A stretch of 34,160 nucleotides of DNA from contig CAMAWD010000071.1 of assembly GCA_945861785.1 (NCBI GenBank), positions 1 to 34,160 of the forward strand, given 5' to 3'. Under the pieces are notes generated by a model, which saw nothing but the letters and a program-made list of their open reading frames with translations, ran no database searches and was not told the origin of the DNA. The position numbers and the translations under genes are program-made. Below, piece by piece: positions 1-8,273 of this stretch (positions are counted from its first letter, which is position 1; every line of letters starts with the position of its first letter). This DNA comes from Rhodoferax sp. OV413. Lineage in GTDB: Bacteria > Pseudomonadota > Gammaproteobacteria > Burkholderiales > Burkholderiaceae_C.

Positions 1-142
1 AGCCCAGCGTCGCGGCAGGCGCAGCCCGGTGGGGGCGATTTCTGGAGCGCCGAGGAGCGGAGCTCGAGGGTCGGTGCGCGCAGCGCACTTCGTCATCATT
101 TTGGCCGCGGTTGTCCGAACGCAGAGAACGAAGTGAACGCAG
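1..142. repeat. Diverged inverted partner of the edge repeat
   Basis: Bases 7-36 are, with one mismatch, the reverse complement of bases 219-248 inside the neighbouring repeat unit, so the first 250 bases form a large imperfect palindrome. The stretch ends with a short stem in which GCAGA at 121-125 pairs with TCTGC in the GAGTTCTGCG around 144-153. No convincing gene is present: the short open frames here are low-complexity, and none has a ribosome binding site or recognisable family. The left end of the repeat lies outside the window. Confidence 0.6.
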
Positions 143-326
143 TGAGTTCTGCGGCCCGACCCTCGGGCGAGCACCACAGGGCAGTCGGCGCGTTCAGCGC
201 CCGACCGCTACAGTATGAGCCCCCGCCGGGCTGCGCCTGCCGCGACGCGCGCCAACGCCAACGCCAGCGCCAACGTCAATGCCGACGCCAACGCCAACGC
301 CAACGCAGACCAGGCAACGAACGTCC
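143..326 (+). repeat. GCCAAC-hexamer dispersed repeat, copy A
   Basis: The unit starts TGAGTTCTGCGGCCCGACCC, carries a conserved core of about 110 bases, then about nine GCCAAC-like hexamers (251-306; variants GCCAGC, GTCAAT, GCCGAC), and ends GCAGACCAGGCAACGAACGT. The same unit occurs on the minus strand at 33704-33892 and, without the distal end, at about 33996-34160. Core identity between copies is nearly complete (for example CTACAG here against CTCCAG there). An open frame with an alternating Ala-Asn stretch crosses it, but the hexamer variants change amino acids freely, so a DNA-level repeat is the better reading. Confidence 0.8.
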
Positions 327-817
327 GCAATAGGCCGAGTCCGGGTGTCCCTTTGTTCGAATTCGCGACGACACTGCTGTCGTCGGGCTACTGGAAGCAA
401 TGTCCGGTATCTGGCATGCGATTCGACCTTCTGTAGGACCGGAACGCTGCTCTGCAGTCGCTCATGTCCCCGCGTTGAACTGCCGCTCCTGAGCCCGGGG
501 CGCAGGGTCGGAGCCCTCGCGAGCCCTTCGGCAGGCTCAGGGCGTACGGCAGGAAACTGTCATGAAGCAGGGCGGCATCATCAGCAAAAGCCATTCGCCA
601 GCAGTCAATTCGTCAAAGCCACTCCTCTATGCCGTTGCGCCGAGCGCCCATCGACCGAACGCCGCAAACCGCGCAAACACGCCAACCACGCTCGCCGCCG
701 GTGAGGCTGGGGCGAACGGCGGGGGACATTCGCGGAGCCGTCCGCCCCAGCCTCACCGGCTCGCCCACACACGGACCCCTTGCCTCATGACCGCAACGCG
801 GCACAAACCCGCAACCC
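327..817. other. Intergenic region with hairpins, no gene seen
   Basis: This 490-base stretch between the hexamer repeat and the LysR gene has no open frame with a convincing start or family resemblance. It contains a perfect 8-bp hairpin with a 4-base loop at 366-385 (arms CGACGACA and TGTCGTCG). Around 517-553 is a GAGCCCTTCGGCAGGCTCAG-type sequence, resembling a short intergenic repeat I recall from many proteobacterial genomes. A strong inverted repeat at 697-760 is listed separately. Bases 560-690 show nothing I can name. Confidence 0.5.
697..760. repeat. Perfect 18-bp inverted repeat with shared spacer module
   Basis: The arms at 697-714 and 743-760 are perfectly complementary over 18 bases (left arm GCCGGTGAGGCTGGGGCG) around a 28-base spacer. 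The spacer contains a 23-base stretch (718-740) that recurs with two mismatches at 26240-26262 inside another inverted-repeat region. This identifies a dispersed palindromic element family rather than a simple terminator. No T-run follows on either strand. Confidence 0.75.
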
Positions 818-1711
818 TCAAGCAATGCAATGCCGGATGAAATCCTCCGCTGCGCGCCCCAGCCGCTTGTTGCGCCCGACCACGATCGCCAGCCGGCGCC
901 GCGCCGCAGGCAGCCGGGTCTGTATCTCGACCAGCCCCCCCTGCTCCAGCGAAACCGCCACCGTGTGCCGCGACAGGCAGGCCAGCCCCGCACCCGCCAT
1001 CGCGAGCTGCTTGATGGCCTCGGTGCTGTCGAGTTCGAACTCCACGTTCAATGTACCCAGGTGGTCCAGCAGCCAGTTGTCGGTAGCCTGGCGCGTGCCT
1101 GAGCCGATCTCGCGCAGGATCCAGGTGGCGGCGGACAATTGCCGCGACGTCGCGGTGCGCCCCGCCAGGGCATGGGTCGGCGACGCCACGATCACCAGTT
1201 CATCGGTCATCCAGGACTGCACCCGCAGGTCGGCATGGGTCTGCGAGCCCTCGATGAACCCCACGTCCGCGTCGTGCCCGACCACACTCGCGATCACCTC
1301 GGAGGTGTTGCCAATCAACATGCGCACCCGGCTGTTCGGATGCACCTGCTTCCATCGCGCCAGCAGGGCCGGCAGCAGGTATTCGCCGATCGTCAGGCTC
1401 GCCGCCAACCGAAGCGGCGCGGCATGTTCAGCGTCGAAAAGCGTCTCGAGCTCCACCGCCTGGTCCAGCAGGGCGATCGCCACCGGCAGCAGCGCGCGGC
1501 CGTTTTCGTTGAGCACCAGCCGCCGGCCCAGGCGGTCGAACAGCTGCACGCCCAGCACCGACTCCAGTTCGGCCAGCGCCGAGCTGGCCGCGGATTGCGA
1601 ACGGGCGACACGCTCGGCCGCAGCCCGCGACGAGCCCTCGCGGGCAATTGCCGCAAACACCTCGAGCTGGCGCAGGTTCAGGCGCAGTCGCTGATTGGTT
1701 TTTTCGATCAT
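818..1711 (-). CDS. LysR-type regulator, YeiE-like (sulfite-responsive type)
   Basis: A LysR-family transcription regulator of 297 residues. The winged helix-turn-helix is at about residues 9-68 (LRQLEVFAAIAREGSS, SQSAASSALAELE, LFDRLGRRLVLNENGR), followed by a periplasmic-binding-like effector domain with the phrases GFIEG, DELVIVASPTHALA, WILREIGSGTR and EAIKQLAMAGAGLACLSR. These match, from memory, the enterobacterial regulator YeiE, which is known to sense sulfite. The gene is divergent from soeABC with only 77 bases between starts, which fits a sulfite-responsive activator of the sulfite dehydrogenase. The start at 1711 is chosen because the LysR fold begins there and GGAG lies about 13 bases upstream; in-frame starts at 1759 or 1816 would add an unusual basic tail. 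The LysR assignment is firm; the YeiE subtype is inferred from remembered sequence. Confidence 0.88.
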   Translation of the reverse strand: MIEKTNQRLRLNLRQLEVFAAIAREGSSRAAAERVARSQSAASSALAELESVLGVQLFDRLGRRLVLNENGRALLPVAIALLDQAVELETLFDAEHAAPLRLAASLTIGEYLLPALLARWKQVHPNSRVRMLIGNTSEVIASVVGHDADVGFIEGSQTHADLRVQSWMTDELVIVASPTHALAGRTATSRQLSAATWILREIGSGTRQATDNWLLDHLGTLNVEFELDSTEAIKQLAMAGAGLACLSRHTVAVSLEQGGLVEIQTRLPAARRRLAIVVGRNKRLGRAAEDFIRHCIA

Positions 1712-1757
1712 TGTGAGTTGAATTCTCCGCTTTTTTGTTTCAGCGTTCGTACCTACC

Positions 1758-1767
1758 ATAAGCTTAT
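1758..1767. promoter_or_regulatory. Candidate LysR operator, palindrome ATAAGCTTAT
   Basis: A perfect 10-base palindrome lies in the 77-base divergent region, about 20 bases before the soeA start and 47 before the LysR start. It is in the A/T-richest part of the spacer. LysR-type regulators usually bind dyads in such divergent promoters, so this is the best visible candidate, but a single short palindrome can arise by chance. Confidence 0.3.
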
Positions 1768-1788
1768 TTCCACGACGAGGACGACCCG

Positions 1789-4749
1789 GTGCGCAATTTC
1801 CTGTCCAGTGAGCCATTGCACGACCCGACCGCGTCCCCCGCAGCGGGCGCGACCACCGAGATCAAGTGCACCACCTGCTACATGTGCGCCTGCCGCTGCG
1901 GCATCCGCGTGCACCTGCGCGAGGGCGACAACGGGCCCGAGGTGCGTTACATCGACGGCAACCCGAACCACCCGCTGAACAAGGGCGTGATCTGCGCCAA
2001 GGGTGCGTCAGGCATCATGAAACAGGTGTCGCCTGCGCGCCTGACACAACCCCTGCTGCGCAAGCCGGGGTCGGAGCGCGGCGCCGGCGAATTCGAACCC
2101 ATCAGCTGGGAGCGCGCCTTCGACATGCTGACAGAGCGCCTGGGCAGGATCCGCGCCACCGACCCCAAGAAGTTCGCGTTGTTCACCGGCCGCGACCAGA
2201 TGCAGGCCCTGACCGGCTTGTTTGCACGCCAGTTCGGAACGCCCAACTATGCAGCGCACGGGGGTTTCTGCTCGGTCAACATGGCCGCCGGCATGATCTA
2301 CACCGTGGGCGGAAGCTTCTGGGAGTTCGGCGGGCCCGACCTCGACCGCGCAAAGCTGTTCGTGATGATCGGCACCGCCGAAGACCACCACAGCAACCCG
2401 ATGAAGATCGCCATCAGCAAGTTCAAGCGCGATGGTGGGCGCTTCATCTCGATCAACCCGGTGCGCACCGGGTATTCGGCGATCGCCGACGAATGGATCC
2501 CGATCAAGCCCGGAACCGATGGTGCGCTGCTGATGGCGCTGTTGCACGAACTCATCCGCACCGACCAGGTCGACCATGCTTTCCTGAAACGTTTCACCAA
2601 CGCGCCGCAGTTGGTGGTGCTGGACGACTGCGAACGCGAAGGCCTGTTCGCCTTCGACCCCGACCCGGCCCGGGGAGCACCCGGCGACGGCCGCAATCCG
2701 CACAACAAGCTGGTGTGGGACAAAACCTCTGGCACCGTGAAGAACGCCTACCCCGAGGGTATCGCCGACGGCTGCGACCCGGCGCTCGAAGGCCACTACC
2801 AGCTGGCCGACGGCACCCGTGTTGCGCCCTCCTTTCAGCTGTTGCGCGAGCGCGTTGCATCATGTACGCCCGAGTGGGCCAGCGCCATCACCGGCATTGC
2901 AGCCGAGCGCATCCGGCAACTGGCCAATGAGCTGGGCCATGCGGCGTTCCAGCAGGCGTTCGAGTTGCCCATCGCCTGGACCGACGCCTGGGGCAAGCTG
3001 CACCCCAGCACGCAGGCACGGCCGGTCGCGTTCCACGCCATGCGTGGCCTGGCAGCGCATTCCAACGGCTTTCAGACCGTGCGTGCGCTGGCGGTTCTGA
3101 TGAGTGTGCTGGGCACCATCGATGCGCCGGGCGGGTTCCGCCACAAGGCGCCCTACCCGCGCCACATCGTCCCCAACTACCGGGCCTTCAATGCGCCCGA
3201 CATGATCCAGCCCAACACGCCGCTGAATGCAGCGCCACTGGGTTTTCCGGCGCACCCGGACGAACTCGCCATCCATACCGACGGCTCGCCGATCCGCATC
3301 GACCATGCGTTTTCCTGGGAGCACCCGCTGTCGGCCCACGGCATGATGCACAACGCCATCACCAATGCAGTCAAGGGCGACCCCTACCGCATCGACACCA
3401 TGCTGCTGTTCATGGCCAACATGGCCTGGAACAGCACCATGAACACCATGGGTGTGCGCGAGATGCTCAACCGCAAGGACGCGTCGGGCGAACACATGAT
3501 CCCGTTCCTGGTGGTGTGCGACGCGTTCCAGAGCGAGACCGTCGCCTTTGCCGATCTGGTGCTGCCCGACACCACCTACCTGGAACGGCACGACGTGATG
3601 AGCATGCTGGACCGCCCGATCTCCGAGTTCGAGGGGCCGGTGGATTCGGTGCGGGTGCCGGTGGTCAAGCCCCTGGGGCAGTGCAAACCATTCCAGGAGG
3701 TGCTGATCGAACTCGCTTCTCGGCTCAAGTTCCCGGCTTTCACCACACCCGAAGGTGGGCGCAAGTTCACCGGTTACCCCGACTTTGTCGTCAACTTCCA
3801 GCCCCAGCCGGGCATCGGTTTCCTGATGGGCTGGCGCGGACGGGATGGCACCGAACACCTGCGCGGCGAGCCCAACCCGAAACAGTGGGAGATGTACGAG
3901 AAGAACGACTGCGTGTTCCAGTACCACATGCCCGAGAACATGCATTTCATGCGCAACTGGAACCGCGACTACCTGGATTTCGCCAAGGAAAAGGGCTGGC
4001 GCCAGAAGGACGATCCGATCCAGCTCGCGCTGTACTCCGACACGCTGCAGAGTTTCCGCCTCGCGGCGCAGGGCAAGGGCGGCGGGCGCCAGCCCCCCGA
4101 AGAATTGCGCGAGCGTATCGCCACCTATTTCGACCCCCTGCCGTTCTGGTACGCACCGCTGGAAGACAGCGCCACCGACCTCAAGGCGTTTCCGCTGAAT
4201 GCGATCACCCAGCGACCGATGGCGATGTACCACTCGTGGGACTCGCAGAACGCCTGGTTGCGGCAGATCCACAGCCACAACTACCTGCATGTGAACCCCG
4301 TCACGGCCAAGGCCGCAGGCATCGAGGACGGCGGCTGGTGCTGGGTCGAGAGCCAATGGGGCAAGGTGCGCTGCATGCTGCGTTACAGCGAGGCCGTCGA
4401 GCCCGGCACCGTCTGGACCTGGAACGCCATTGGCAAGGCCGACGGCGCCTGGCAACTCGCGCCGGGTGCGGACGAAGCCCGCAAGGGTTTCCTGCTCAAC
4501 CACCTGATCTCCGAAGAGTTGCCGTTTCCGCTGGACGCAGGCACCGGCAACAAGGGGCGGACCATCAGCAACTCCGACCCGATCACCGGGCAGGCCGGCT
4601 GGTACGACGTGCGGGTGCGTATACGGCCGGCAGCGCCGGACGAAGAACGAACGAGTTTTCCGCAGATCGCCAGCATGCCCGCCGCACCCGGCGTGCTGGG
4701 CAAAATATCCAGTGTGCTGACCTATTTCGCAGGACGCAAGACACCATGA
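1789..4749 (+). CDS. soeA: Sulfite dehydrogenase (quinone), molybdopterin catalytic subunit
   Basis: A large molybdopterin oxidoreductase of the DMSO-reductase superfamily (986 residues), proposed to oxidise cytoplasmic sulfite to sulfate and pass electrons through SoeB/SoeC to quinone. The N-terminus has a cysteine-rich [4Fe-4S] motif (KCTTCYMCACRCG, residues 26-38) with the distal Cys69 in GVICAKG. The molybdopterin domains follow (GRDQMQALTGLFARQFGTPN, GTAEDHHSNPMKIA, WNSTMNTMG), and a C-terminal dinucleotide-binding domain holds QNAWLRQIHSHNYLHVNP. There is no twin-arginine signal, as in the cytoplasmic Soe enzymes and unlike periplasmic PsrA/TtrA relatives. The start is GTG, preceded by GAGGA at a good distance. 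The stop overlaps the soeB start (ATGA). Without a biochemical test another cytoplasmic molybdoenzyme of this clade remains possible. Confidence 0.82.
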   Translation: MRNFLSSEPLHDPTASPAAGATTEIKCTTCYMCACRCGIRVHLREGDNGPEVRYIDGNPNHPLNKGVICAKGASGIMKQVSPARLTQPLLRKPGSERGAGEFEPISWERAFDMLTERLGRIRATDPKKFALFTGRDQMQALTGLFARQFGTPNYAAHGGFCSVNMAAGMIYTVGGSFWEFGGPDLDRAKLFVMIGTAEDHHSNPMKIAISKFKRDGGRFISINPVRTGYSAIADEWIPIKPGTDGALLMALLHELIRTDQVDHAFLKRFTNAPQLVVLDDCEREGLFAFDPDPARGAPGDGRNPHNKLVWDKTSGTVKNAYPEGIADGCDPALEGHYQLADGTRVAPSFQLLRERVASCTPEWASAITGIAAERIRQLANELGHAAFQQAFELPIAWTDAWGKLHPSTQARPVAFHAMRGLAAHSNGFQTVRALAVLMSVLGTIDAPGGFRHKAPYPRHIVPNYRAFNAPDMIQPNTPLNAAPLGFPAHPDELAIHTDGSPIRIDHAFSWEHPLSAHGMMHNAITNAVKGDPYRIDTMLLFMANMAWNSTMNTMGVREMLNRKDASGEHMIPFLVVCDAFQSETVAFADLVLPDTTYLERHDVMSMLDRPISEFEGPVDSVRVPVVKPLGQCKPFQEVLIELASRLKFPAFTTPEGGRKFTGYPDFVVNFQPQPGIGFLMGWRGRDGTEHLRGEPNPKQWEMYEKNDCVFQYHMPENMHFMRNWNRDYLDFAKEKGWRQKDDPIQLALYSDTLQSFRLAAQGKGGGRQPPEELRERIATYFDPLPFWYAPLEDSATDLKAFPLNAITQRPMAMYHSWDSQNAWLRQIHSHNYLHVNPVTAKAAGIEDGGWCWVESQWGKVRCMLRYSEAVEPGTVWTWNAIGKADGAWQLAPGADEARKGFLLNHLISEELPFPLDAGTGNKGRTISNSDPITGQAGWYDVRVRIRPAAPDEERTSFPQIASMPAAPGVLGKISSVLTYFAGRKTP

Positions 4750-5471
4750 TCCAATGGCTGAAAGACCTTTTGCAACCGGCGCTCAATGCACCGGCGCCGG
4801 CCGCTACCAGCGTGCGCGCACTGCCGGGCGAAACCCTTGCCAAGCAACTGGCGCTGGTGATCGACCTCAATGTGTGTGTGGGCTGCCATGCCTGCGTGAC
4901 CTCCTGCAAGCAATGGAACACCTCGGGTGCCGCCGGTCCGCTGGCCGATGAAAACGCCTATGGCGCCAACCCCACCGGCACTTTCTTCAACCGGGTGCAG
5001 ACCTACGAGGCCGGCAGCTTTCCCGGTACGGACACGATCCACTTCCCCAAGAGCTGCCTGCATTGCGAAGACCCGCCCTGTGTGCCGGTGTGCCCCACAG
5101 GTGCAAGTTACAAACGCAAGGAGGACGGCATCGTGCTGGTCGACTACGACAAATGCATCGGTTGCAAGTACTGCGCCTGGGCCTGCCCCTACGGTGCGCG
5201 CGAACTCGACGAAGAACGCCAGGTGATGACCAAGTGCACCCTGTGTGTGGACCGCATCTACGATGAGCTGCTGCCACCGGCCGACCGCAAACCCGCATGT
5301 GTCAGCGCCTGCCCCACCGGCGCACGCCTGTTCGGCGACGTGAAAGACCCTGACTCCGAGGTTTCCAAAGCCATCCGCGAGCGCGGCGGTTATGCCTTGA
5401 TGCCCGAATGGGAAACGCAACCCGCCAACCAGTACCTGCCCCGGCGCGTCACACCGCCCACCAGCCACTAG
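4746..5471 (+). CDS. soeB: Sulfite dehydrogenase iron-sulfur subunit (four [4Fe-4S])
   Basis: A 241-residue electron-transfer subunit of the DmsB/NrfC type. Four cysteine clusters are visible: C44-C47-C50-C54, C104-C107-C112-C116, C137-C140-C143-C147, and C164-C167 with C185-C189. These would carry electrons from the molybdenum subunit to the membrane anchor. The start ATG at 4746 overlaps the soeA stop, implying translational coupling. The upstream in-frame extension is a read-through in another frame of soeA and is rejected. Length and cluster pattern fit SoeB. No signal peptide is seen, consistent with a cytoplasmic complex. Confidence 0.88.
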   Translation: MIQWLKDLLQPALNAPAPAATSVRALPGETLAKQLALVIDLNVCVGCHACVTSCKQWNTSGAAGPLADENAYGANPTGTFFNRVQTYEAGSFPGTDTIHFPKSCLHCEDPPCVPVCPTGASYKRKEDGIVLVDYDKCIGCKYCAWACPYGARELDEERQVMTKCTLCVDRIYDELLPPADRKPACVSACPTGARLFGDVKDPDSEVSKAIRERGGYALMPEWETQPANQYLPRRVTPPTSH

Positions 5472-5491
5472 CCACTAGCCACCAGCACCCT

Positions 5492-6415
5492 ATGCACCCC
5501 GCCTTCTCCATCCTGTTCTTCACCACCCTGGCCGGCACCGCGCAGGGCCTGGTGGTGCTGCTGGCGCTGTGCGCCATGTTCGGTGTTGCGCTCGCACCGG
5601 GTTTCGTGCCCATGGCCCTGGTCGTGGCCGAAGTCCTTTTGCTGGCCGGCCTGGCGTCTTCGTTCCTGCACCTGGGGCGCAAGGGCCGGGCCTGGCGCGC
5701 GGTGCTGATGTGGCGCACCTCGTGGATGTCGCGCGAGGTTATCGTGTTGCCCGCGTTCATTGCCCTGGTGGCCTTGTGGTGGCTGGCCCTGCGCACTGGC
5801 GCGACACTCGCCTGGCTGCCGGTGGCGCTGGTGCTCGGTTCCCTGGGCCTGTGGTACTGCACCGCCATGATCTACGCCTGCCTGCGTTTCATCGAGGAAT
5901 GGGCGCACCCACTGACCATCGTCAACTTCATCCTGATCGGCCTGTCATCGGGCCTGGTGCTGGGTTGTGCGCTGGGTGCACTGGCGGGTGAAGTGGTGCT
6001 GGTCCAGGTGGCAAGCCCCTGGGCGCTGGCCGCCACACTTGCTGCGTGGTTCACCCGCAACCTGGCGCTGCGCCGCAACGCCACGTTGCGCCACAAGTCC
6101 ACGCTGCAAAGCGCCACCGGCATCCGCTCGGAACGGCTGGTCCAGAAGTCCATGGGCATGTCGGCTGGCGCCTTCAACACGCGCGAGTTCTTCCACGGCG
6201 CGAGCCTGGTGGCGCTGAAGAACATCAAGATCGGTTTCGTGCTGCTGACCTTCGCCCTGCCCGTGTTGCTGCTGGTGTGGGCGCTGGTGTCCCAGACCAC
6301 GCTTCCAATATTGCTCGCGCTGCTGGTCCAGGCCCCGGGCCTGATCGCCGAGCGCTGGTTCTTTTTTGCGCAGGCCAAACACCCGCAAAACCTGTATTAC
6401 CAGGTCGTTTCCTGA
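5492..6415 (+). CDS. soeC: Sulfite dehydrogenase membrane anchor, DmsC/SoeC-like
   Basis: A 307-residue hydrophobic protein with about eight predicted membrane segments, starting MHPAFSILFFTTLAGTAQGL, the usual opening of DmsC-type anchors. It would tie the SoeAB head to the inner membrane and reduce quinone. Recognisable family features are the early FLHLGRKGRAWRA motif after the second helix, TSWMSREV, and the C-terminal EFFHGAS. The start at 5492 lies 20 bases after soeB. A short tandem CCACTAG repeat fills the junction and no strong ribosome binding site is visible. The third position in the operon supports the SoeC call. Confidence 0.82.
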   Translation: MHPAFSILFFTTLAGTAQGLVVLLALCAMFGVALAPGFVPMALVVAEVLLLAGLASSFLHLGRKGRAWRAVLMWRTSWMSREVIVLPAFIALVALWWLALRTGATLAWLPVALVLGSLGLWYCTAMIYACLRFIEEWAHPLTIVNFILIGLSSGLVLGCALGALAGEVVLVQVASPWALAATLAAWFTRNLALRRNATLRHKSTLQSATGIRSERLVQKSMGMSAGAFNTREFFHGASLVALKNIKIGFVLLTFALPVLLLVWALVSQTTLPILLALLVQAPGLIAERWFFFAQAKHPQNLYYQVVS

Positions 6416-6450
6416 GTCTGCCTGTACCGGGGCGATTTGCGTAGAAGCAG

Positions 6451-6466
6451 GGCCTCCATCGAGGCC
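6451..6466 (+). terminator. Hairpin downstream of soeABC
   Basis: A perfect 6-bp stem GGCCTC/GAGGCC with loop CATC begins 36 bases after the soeC stop. A run ATTTTT follows about ten bases later (6477-6482), not directly after the stem, so it is a weak intrinsic terminator candidate. Confidence 0.4.
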
Positions 6467-6587
6467 GTTAAGGGTATTTTTCACCGCTGAATAAGGTATC
6501 CACCTGAGTGTCCTCCGGGGGGGTATTGCCTATAGTCAAGTCAAGCGGCAACCCGAAGACTTCGCAAACCAAGGCGCAGACAAGAAC

Positions 6588-8273
6588 ATGCAACAGCTTC
6601 CAAAGACAAAGACCGGCATTCATGGCTTGGACCAACTCACCGGTGGTGGTTTTCCGCGCGGTCGCACAACCCTGCTGTGTGGGGGTGCCGGGTGCGGCAA
6701 GACCATGCTGGCGATGGAGTTCCTGGTACGCGGTGCGGCCGACTACGGTGAGCCCGGCGTTTTTGTTGCGTTCGAAGAGACCAGTGACGAGCTGACCGAG
6801 AACGTTGCCTCATTCGATTTTGACCTGGCCGCCATGGTGGAGAAGCGCCAACTGCTGCTGGACCATGTGCGGGTGGACCGCAGCGAACTGGAACAAAGCG
6901 GTGACTACGATCTGGAAGGGCTGTTCATCCGGCTCGGCCATGCCATTGACAGCATTGGTGCCAAGCGGGTGGTGCTCGACACCCTGGAGAACCTTTTTTC
7001 GGGTCTGCCCAGCCCGGCGGTCTTGCGGCTCGAGTTGCGCCGCCTGTTTCGTTGGCTCAAAGACAAGGGCGTCACCACGGTGGTCACCGGTGAACGCGGC
7101 GACGACCCTGGCGCACTGACCCGCCACGGGTTCGAGGAATACGTCTCGGACTGCGTCATCGTGCTCGACCACCGGGTATCGGCGATGGTCTCCTCGCGGC
7201 GCCTCAGGGTGATGAAGTACCGGGGCTCCACCCACGGTACCAACGAATACCCGTTCCTGATTGGCGCCGACGGGATTTCCCTGTTGCCCGTGACCTCATT
7301 GGGTCTGGACCACGCGGCGAGCAACGAGCGGGTGCCCAGCGGGATTGCCGGCATGGACGAGATGCTGGGAGGCAAAGGCTTCTTTCGCGGCAGCAGCATT
7401 TTGGTTTCAGGCGCCTCAGGCACCGGCAAGACCAGCATGGCCGCACACTTCGCCGCCGCGGCCTGTCAGCGTGGCAGCCGCGTGCTGTTTTTCGCCTTCG
7501 AGGAATCTGTCGGCCAGATCATCCGCAACATGGCCTCGATCGGCCTGGAACTGGGCCCCGCAGTGGCGCAAGGCCTGCTGAAGTTTTGTGCATCCCGGCC
7601 CACACTCACCGGACTGGAGATGCACCTGGCGATCATGCTGAAAGAAATTGCCGCGTTTCAGCCGGACATCTTGGTGGTGGACCCGATGAACAGTTTTGTG
7701 ACAGTGGGCAACGAAAGCGATGTCAAGTTGATGTTGCTGCGCCTGGTCGACGAGTTGAAGTTTCAGCATCGCACCGGTTTTTTCACCAGCCTGACCTCGG
7801 GCAGCGCAGACTTTGAAAAAACCGGCATTGATGTCTCCTCGCTGATCGACACCTGGCTGCTCGTGCGCGACCTGGAAAACGGCGGCGAGCGCAACCGCGG
7901 CCTTTACATCCTGAAATCCCGGGGAATGGCGCACTCCAACCAGATCCGTGAGTTCAACCTGACGTCGCAGGGCATCGCCCTGCGAAACGCCTACCTGGGC
8001 GCAGCCGGGGTGTTGACCGGGTCGGCCCGTTTGGCACAAGAAGCGGCCGAGTTGTCCGTGCAGCTGCGCCGGGAGCAGGAGATTGTGCGCAAACAAGCTG
8101 AACTCACGGCCAAGCGAGCGGCCATGGAGGCGCAAATTGGGGCGATACGCGCCGAATTTCAGGCAATGGAGGTGGCCGCGCAATTGCAGATCGACCAGGC
8201 CAACACCAGCGAGCGGCTGCTGGGCCAGGATCAGCTGGACATGGGTGCCAGCCGCATGGTCCGCACAGGATGA
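6588..8273 (+). CDS. kaiC: KaiC-like double-domain clock ATPase
   Basis: A 561-residue protein with two tandem RecA-like KaiC domains. CI: Walker A GGAGCGKT (32-39), catalytic Glu63-Glu64, Walker B Asp131. CII: Walker A GASGTGKT (275-282), Glu305-Glu306, Walker B Asp365. Each domain ends with the KaiC signature K-x-RG-x-x-H (KYRGSTHG; LKSRGMAHS). The positions equivalent to cyanobacterial phosphosites S431/T432 are Ser417-Ser418 (VSSLIDT), and T426 corresponds to Thr412, so autophosphorylation is plausible. In place of the cyanobacterial C-terminal KaiA-binding tail there is a charged helical stretch (about 480-545) that looks like a coiled coil. No kaiA is present. A TATAGT hexamer at 6531-6536 is a possible -10 element. 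The ribosome binding site is weak. It forms an operon with kaiB and a LOV-GGDEF-EAL gene. Confidence 0.93.
   Translation: MQQLPKTKTGIHGLDQLTGGGFPRGRTTLLCGGAGCGKTMLAMEFLVRGAADYGEPGVFVAFEETSDELTENVASFDFDLAAMVEKRQLLLDHVRVDRSELEQSGDYDLEGLFIRLGHAIDSIGAKRVVLDTLENLFSGLPSPAVLRLELRRLFRWLKDKGVTTVVTGERGDDPGALTRHGFEEYVSDCVIVLDHRVSAMVSSRRLRVMKYRGSTHGTNEYPFLIGADGISLLPVTSLGLDHAASNERVPSGIAGMDEMLGGKGFFRGSSILVSGASGTGKTSMAAHFAAAACQRGSRVLFFAFEESVGQIIRNMASIGLELGPAVAQGLLKFCASRPTLTGLEMHLAIMLKEIAAFQPDILVVDPMNSFVTVGNESDVKLMLLRLVDELKFQHRTGFFTSLTSGSADFEKTGIDVSSLIDTWLLVRDLENGGERNRGLYILKSRGMAHSNQIREFNLTSQGIALRNAYLGAAGVLTGSARLAQEAAELSVQLRREQEIVRKQAELTAKRAAMEAQIGAIRAEFQAMEVAAQLQIDQANTSERLLGQDQLDMGASRMVRTG

Noticed and set aside
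211-436. Open frame with alternating Ala-Asn repeats (also in copies B and C)
   Set aside because: Hexamer variants change residues without constraint and downstream sequences differ between copies; no ribosome binding site. Treated as a DNA repeat.
2860-4503. 547-residue minus-strand open frame
   Set aside because: It lies wholly opposite soeA, which shows continuous molybdopterin-enzyme motifs.
1789-4749. Periplasmic tetrathionate, polysulfide or arsenate reductase
   Set aside because: There is no twin-arginine signal, and the subunit sizes and YeiE-like neighbour fit the cytoplasmic SoeABC type better.
5408-5491. Longer N-terminus for the SoeC-like anchor
   Set aside because: It would overlap soeB and add polar residues before the normal DmsC-type first helix.
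6588-8273. RadA/DnaB-type single RecA ATPase instead of KaiC
   Set aside because: Two full KaiC domains with paired catalytic glutamates, K-x-RG-x-x-H motifs and an adjacent KaiB make KaiC the clear choice.
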